A DNA stretch of 9,428 nucleotides from JBFISM01 sp041608535 (GTDB lineage: Bacteria; Actinomycetota; Acidimicrobiia; Spongiisociales; UBA5794): positions 1 through 9,428 of the forward strand of contig JBFISM010000146.1 of assembly GCA_041608535.1 (NCBI GenBank). The letters are read 5' to 3'. Numbering within the stretch: the stretch's first letter is position 1; the number at the start of each line of letters is the position of its first letter. The notes beneath the pieces are model-generated. The model did not search any database and was not told where the DNA came from. It worked only from the letters and a program-made list of their open reading frames with translations. The translations under genes and the position numbers were made by a program. Below are positions 5,761-9,428 of this stretch, in pieces.

Positions 5761-7455
5761 ATGGACACCGGCACCCACAACGCTCGCTTCGCCCATACGC
5801 TGCTGGCCCATCTGGCTGCATTCGGGATTCGCGACATGTGCCTGTCCCCCGGCTCACGCAGCACCCCCCTCGTGCTGGCGGCGACCCACATTCCCGAGCT
5901 GCGAACACATGTGCTCCACGACGAACGGGTCGCCGGCTTCTATGCCCTCGGCATCGCCAAGACCACACGTCTTCCGGTTGTGCTGGTGAGCACCTCGGGC
6001 ACCGCCGCAATCGAGTTCGCCCCTGCCGTGGTGGAGGCCCATCAATCGAGCACCCCCCTCGTCGTGCTCACGGCCGACCGTCCGCCCGAGCTGCGTGGCG
6101 TGGGTGCCCCCCAGACCATCGACCAAACTCGCCTGTATGGAACGCACAGCAAATGGTCCTACGACGCCGCACCGCCGGCCGACCATCACGACACCGCCGT
6201 CGCGACCGGTCTCGCCGAACGGCTGGTGCTCGAGGCCTCCACGCCGCCCCCGGGACCCGTCCATCTCAACATTCCGTTTCGGGAGCCGCTGATACCTCCA
6301 CCCGACTTCGTTCCCGATGCAGAGGTGATCGCTAGGACCCTGGTGGCTGCCGCCCGGCACCCAGCGCCGGCGGAGCTCGCGGCGATCGCCGACCGGCTCA
6401 TCGGCGCCCGGACGCTGTTCGTGGTCGGTGCGACGACGGTCGATCCGAGCCCGATCGGGCAGCTCGCCGTCGACATCGGTGCGGTCGTCTTCGCCGACAT
6501 CGCGTCTCCGCTGCGCTCCGGACGAGCGGTGGGCACCATGGTGGGGGCGGCCGACCTGCTCGCCGGGGCGGGAGCCCTCGATGTCGATCCCCCGGAGCTG
6601 GTGGTGCGCTGGGGCGGCCTGCCCACGTCGAAACCCGTCTGGTCGTGGCTCGATGCCCACCCCGAGGTCCCTCAGATCGTGATCGACGACGCCGGAAGGC
6701 TGGGTGCCGGCGGTGGCGATCGATCATTGGTGAATGCAGATCCGTCGGCCACAGCAGCCACGCTCATCGGCGAGGGCATGCTCTGCGACAAGGGCTACGT
6801 CGAGCGCTGGCTCGAGCGGGATGAGGCTGCAGCGCACACGCTGGCGGCGTGTCTCGACGCAGAGCCATTCCCCAACGAACCTGCGGTCGCTGCAATCGTT
6901 GCGGCCAATCTGCGCAGAGGTGCCCGGATGTTCGCCGGGTCGTCCATGCCGATACGCGACGTCGACATGGTGGCCGTCGACCCCGCTTCGACCCCGCCGG
7001 TGTTCGGCAATCGCGGCGCCAACGGTATCGATGGGTCGATTGCCACTGCACTCGGCGCCGCCACCGCGGGACCGGTGGTGGCCCTCGTCGGCGATGTCGC
7101 TGCGTTGTACGATCTCGGCGGGCTCGTCGCTACAGCCCGGCGTGACCTCGACCTCGTCATAGTCGTCGTCCACAACGATGGTGGAGGGATCTTCTCGTTC
7201 CTCCCGCAAGGGGATGCGGCCGTGGTCGAACCGACCGTCTTCGAGCGCTTCTACGGGACTCCGCACGGCATCGACTTCGTGCAGATCGCCGCGGCCCTGG
7301 ACCTCGCGGGTGAGGAGATAGCGACGCAAGAGGAGCTGATCGCAGCGGTGGCGGCCCCGGGCCCGCGACTGGTCCAGGTGAGGACCGACCGCAGCGAGAA
7401 CGTGGAGGTGCACGCACGTATTCGCCGCGCCGTTGCCAACGCCTTGCGCAGCTGA
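5761..7455 (+). CDS. menD: SEPHCHC synthase MenD
   Basis: A 564-residue thiamine-diphosphate enzyme. It condenses 2-oxoglutarate, as a succinyl-semialdehyde-ThDP adduct, with isochorismate: the first committed step of menaquinone synthesis. Domain I carries LSPGSRSTPLVLAA (28-41), including Arg33, and LHDERVAGFYALG (52-64) with the cofactor-activating Glu55; both numbers coincide with E. coli MenD as I recall it. STSGTAAIEFAPAVVEA (77-93) and LTADRPPELRGVGAPQTIDQ (103-122) follow. The C-terminal ThDP domain has FAGSSMPIRD (391-400), GNRGANGIDGSIATALG (416-432) and GDVAALYDLGGL (444-455), then NDGGGIFSFLP (472-482), the metal/diphosphate-binding stretch. I chose ATG 5761 because conserved sequence begins about 10 residues later. 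An upstream in-frame ATG at 5629 would add 44 residues lacking MenD character and overlap the Fe-S gene; GTG 5758 is a close alternative. menD converges on menF with 7 bases between stops. Confidence 0.96.
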   Translation: MDTGTHNARFAHTLLAHLAAFGIRDMCLSPGSRSTPLVLAATHIPELRTHVLHDERVAGFYALGIAKTTRLPVVLVSTSGTAAIEFAPAVVEAHQSSTPLVVLTADRPPELRGVGAPQTIDQTRLYGTHSKWSYDAAPPADHHDTAVATGLAERLVLEASTPPPGPVHLNIPFREPLIPPPDFVPDAEVIARTLVAAARHPAPAELAAIADRLIGARTLFVVGATTVDPSPIGQLAVDIGAVVFADIASPLRSGRAVGTMVGAADLLAGAGALDVDPPELVVRWGGLPTSKPVWSWLDAHPEVPQIVIDDAGRLGAGGGDRSLVNADPSATAATLIGEGMLCDKGYVERWLERDEAAAHTLAACLDAEPFPNEPAVAAIVAANLRRGARMFAGSSMPIRDVDMVAVDPASTPPVFGNRGANGIDGSIATALGAATAGPVVALVGDVAALYDLGGLVATARRDLDLVIVVVHNDGGGIFSFLPQGDAAVVEPTVFERFYGTPHGIDFVQIAAALDLAGEEIATQEELIAAVAAPGPRLVQVRTDRSENVEVHARIRRAVANALRS

Positions 7456-7466
7456 GCGACGCTCAG
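7452..7466. terminator. Short palindrome spanning both stop codons of menD and menF (weak bidirectional terminator candidate)
   Basis: CTGAGCG, A, CGCTCAG is a perfect 15-base palindrome with 7-base arms. As RNA it can form a six-pair stem with a three-base loop on either strand. It contains the menD TGA (7453-7455) and the complement of the menF TGA (7463-7465). Neither strand has a following T-run, so intrinsic termination is doubtful; part of the symmetry simply comes from two opposed TGA codons. Confidence 0.3.
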
Positions 7467-8785
7467 GGTTCGGTGAGCAGGTTGAACATGGGTCGCAGCT
7501 TCCACCGGGTCTCGTCCAGCTCATCAGCGGGGACGGAATCCGCCACGATGCCGGTGCCGGCGTACAGCGTGGCCTGGTTGCCGGTGAGCAGCGCACAGCG
7601 GAGAGCAATAGCCGTCTCGCCGTCGCCGTAGGGGCTCACCCACCCGATTCCCCCGCTGTACCAGCCGCGATCGATCCCCTCGACCTTGTCGATGAACGCC
7701 AGCGCTTCGGCGCGCGGTGTGCCCCCCACGGCGGGTGTGGGATGGAGCCGTCCGACGAGCTCGAAGAGATGAACGTGATCGGCCAGCTTCCCGGCGATCT
7801 GCGTCGAGAGGTGCTGCACGGTGGGGCTCCGCCGCAGCGACGGCACATCGGGCACGTCGAGATTCGTGGTGACCCGGCTCAAGCGATCGGCGATGTCGTC
7901 GACCACCAGCGCATGCTCGCCCTGATCCTTCGAGCTCGCCAGCAGGGACTCACCGATCGCTCTGTCCTCGTCGTCGGATGGTCCCCGGCCGGCCGATCCG
8001 GCCAGAGGATTCGCCGTCACGGTGCCGCCACGCTTGCCGACGAGTAGCTCGGGTGACGCTCCGATGAGACAGCGGTCGCCGGTCTGCCAGCCGTAGATGT
8101 GGCTGTCCGGATTGCGCATGGCGAGATGCGGAAGCAGCTCGAAGCCCTCGATGGTGACCTCGGTGGTCACTTCGACGCTGCGTGCCAGCACCACCTTCTC
8201 GAACGACCCCTCTCGGATCGCACCCACGGCCTCGCCGACCGCAGTTGCCCACTCGTGACCGCTGGGTACCGCATGGACCGAGTGATCACCAAAGGCGACC
8301 GGCCGCACTTCTCCGGGATGGGTCATCCGGCGCACGGTGTCGAGCAGACTCCGTGTGTCGGCCCCGGCCGGCACCGCCAGCACCAAACGATGACCAGCGC
8401 GGTCACGCACCACCGTGATCTCGGGCAGTACCACCTCGGCCGACCCAAACCCTTGCCAGGACTCGCTGCTCGGCCCATCGGGCGCGAACGAGAACCCCAC
8501 CATGAAACGGGCCCCGATGGGGACACCAGGCAGCGAGCGCCAGCGATCGGCGAGCTGGGCGAACCGGTTGACCCCGGTGGCACGCAACCGCAGAGCGGCC
8601 CCGACCCCGACGAGCTCGGTACCCGACGCCATCTTGAGGTAGCGGACACCACCGAACATCGACGATGCGGCCCGGGCCACGGCGAGCGGATCTGCATTGG
8701 TCGGGGCCACGGCACACCGCAGCCGGTCAGAGCTGCCTTCGAGCTGACTGGCGAGCGACGCGATGGTTGCGTGAGCGAAAAGCAC
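7463..8785 (-). CDS. menF: Isochorismate synthase MenF (EntC/DhbC-type chorismate-binding enzyme)
   Basis: 440 residues from the proposed GTG at 8785. It converts chorismate to isochorismate, the substrate of MenD. The C-terminal chorismate-binding domain shows FEKVVLARSVEV with Lys197, the likely general base, and IGASPELLVGKRGGTVTANPLAGSAGRG (about 241-268). Further on are SPTVQHLSTQIAGKL (320-334), LHPTPAVGGTPRAEAL (347-362), DRGWYSGGIGWVSPYGDGETAIALRCAL (372-399) and YAGTGIVADSVPADELDETRWK (408-429), which supplies the Mg-binding acidic residues. The free-acid pattern and pairing with MenD favour MenF over anthranilate or aminodeoxychorismate synthase; a siderophore EntC role is less likely because no dhb genes are present. 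The frame is also open to a TTG at 8824 that overlaps the hydrolase stop by 4 bases. GTG 8785 is preferred because a -10 box lies 8 bases upstream and no Shine-Dalgarno sits close to the TTG. Confidence 0.93.
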   Translation of the reverse strand: MLFAHATIASLASQLEGSSDRLRCAVAPTNADPLAVARAASSMFGGVRYLKMASGTELVGVGAALRLRATGVNRFAQLADRWRSLPGVPIGARFMVGFSFAPDGPSSESWQGFGSAEVVLPEITVVRDRAGHRLVLAVPAGADTRSLLDTVRRMTHPGEVRPVAFGDHSVHAVPSGHEWATAVGEAVGAIREGSFEKVVLARSVEVTTEVTIEGFELLPHLAMRNPDSHIYGWQTGDRCLIGASPELLVGKRGGTVTANPLAGSAGRGPSDDEDRAIGESLLASSKDQGEHALVVDDIADRLSRVTTNLDVPDVPSLRRSPTVQHLSTQIAGKLADHVHLFELVGRLHPTPAVGGTPRAEALAFIDKVEGIDRGWYSGGIGWVSPYGDGETAIALRCALLTGNQATLYAGTGIVADSVPADELDETRWKLRPMFNLLTEP

Positions 8786-8793
8786 CGGGTGCG

Positions 8794-8799
8794 ATGTTA
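8794..8799 (-). promoter_or_regulatory. Putative -10 box for menF
   Basis: The minus strand reads TAACAT (TANNNT), ending 8 bases before GTG 8785. It lies in the 35-base gap after the hydrolase stop codon. menF could therefore be transcribed on its own as well as by read-through from the hydrolase gene. Confidence 0.4.
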
Positions 8800-8820
8800 C
8801 CGACGGTCGCGTTGCTTGCT

Positions 8821-9428
8821 TCAATCCGGGCGGGCGCCGTCTCCGGAGATGCCGAGCATGTCGACCACCGCCGCAGCGACGGCACCGGGACGCTCCATCG
8901 GCACGAAATGGGTGGCGCCGGCGACCCGGACCGTCTCCACCCCCGCGGCGCTGAACTGGGCGGCGAGTGCCTCGACCACCGACGCCGGGTGCGAGTCGGA
9001 ATGCTCACCGGTCACGATCGTCACCGGACACCGGATCTGATGGAGCTGTGGCCAGCCCGAGTCAACCCGGGACACGGCATACATCGTCGCCTCGTCGTTG
9101 GGAACGCACGCCAGCCGGAACTCCGCTCCATCGGGGATGAGGCCGTTGTCGACATAGGCGGCCAGCGCCGCGGGCACCCAGCCGGCGAACGCCGGCTTGC
9201 CGGCGAAATTCTCGAGCGCTTCCTCCCGAGACGGGAAGCCGGGCTTTCTCCGCTGCGCACTACGGACCAACGCCTCTTCGGCGAGCTCATCGTCGTCCTC
9301 CGGGAATATGATCGGCTCCACCAGCACCAGCCCGGCGAAGGTGCCGGGAGCCAGCAGCTCGGCATAGACGAGAGCCGCCCCTCCGCAAGAATGACCCATC
9401 CCGATGAGGCCGTGCTCCCCTCCCGTGA
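8821..9428 (-). CDS. Alpha/beta hydrolase, N terminus beyond the right edge
   Basis: The stop is at 8821-8823 and the frame stays open to the end of the window. Residues HGLIG precede the methionine at 9399 in family-like fashion, so the gene is truncated by the window edge rather than starting there. Numbering from that Met, the nucleophile elbow is GHSCGG with Ser4, followed by the strand-helix LVLVEPI (25-30 region) typical of the fold. CPVTIVTGEHSD (124-135) supplies the likely acid, Asp135, and GATHFVPMERP (161-171) supplies His164. The full catalytic triad thus seems intact. The cap region between about 35 and 115 is not one I recognise. It sits directly upstream of menF on the same strand. 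MenH (SHCHC synthase) belongs to this fold, so a MenH role is possible, but the sequence shows nothing specific for it; an esterase or other hydrolase is equally likely. Confidence 0.82.
   Translation of the reverse strand, partial: TGGEHGLIGMGHSCGGAALVYAELLAPGTFAGLVLVEPIIFPEDDDELAEEALVRSAQRRKPGFPSREEALENFAGKPAFAGWVPAALAAYVDNGLIPDGAEFRLACVPNDEATMYAVSRVDSGWPQLHQIRCPVTIVTGEHSDSHPASVVEALAAQFSAAGVETVRVAGATHFVPMERPGAVAAAVVDMLGISGDGARPD

Noticed and set aside
5645..6010. 122-residue N-terminal extension of the Fe-S protein
   Set aside because: It is the antisense of the menD 5' end and intergenic DNA, with Arg/Cys-rich shadow composition. It shows no domain, and the Fer4_19 region begins right after ATG 5644.

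Overview
The window is GC-rich, densely packed bacterial chromosome. It carries four menaquinone (vitamin K2) genes of actinobacterial type: menB, menA, menD and menF. A type II MenB most like the mycobacterial enzyme, a Thr/Pro-rich lipoprotein linker, heavy use of G/C at third codon positions and leaderless-looking starts (TANNNT a few bases before ATG/GTG, no Shine-Dalgarno) all suggest Actinomycetota. An uncultured Acidimicrobiia-like lineage is my guess, but I cannot prove the class from this sequence. No rRNA, tRNA, CRISPR array, integrase, transposase or phage gene is visible, and no stretch over 300 bases lacks a gene.

Layout. Bases 1-255 hold the C-terminal end of an M3-family (thimet/oligoendopeptidase-type) metallopeptidase. 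A perfect 13-bp inverted repeat follows its stop codon and lies just ahead of the menB promoter. menB and menA form a tight two-gene operon on the + strand (337-2117). A long minus-strand gene (2121-3920) encodes a secreted lipoprotein of the peptide-binding SBP_bac_5 family, with no permease or ATPase genes beside it. Divergent from it across a 59-bp gap is a class V, isopenicillin-N-epimerase-like PLP enzyme (3980-5152, +). This abuts, stop codon to stop codon, a minus-strand two-domain iron-sulfur protein (Fer4_19 plus CDGSH, 5153-5644). Divergent from that is menD (5761-7455, +). It converges on menF (isochorismate synthase, 7463-8785, -), which lies downstream of an alpha/beta hydrolase that runs off the right edge (8821-9428, -).

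How the genes work together. MenF converts chorismate to isochorismate and MenD makes SEPHCHC from it. MenB later closes the second ring to give DHNA-CoA, and MenA attaches the polyprenyl tail at the membrane. menC, menE, the DHNA-CoA thioesterase and menG are not in the window. menH is not clearly present either: the hydrolase next to menF is only a weak positional candidate. The SBP, the aminotransferase and the Fe-S protein have no established role in this pathway.

The strongest unexplained pattern is regulatory. Six gene starts each have a TANNNT hexamer 6-9 bases upstream and no ribosome binding site. The three convergent gene pairs are separated by only 3, 0 and 7 bases. I found no clear sign of a novel multi-gene system; the window looks mostly like core genome with a few accessory genes.
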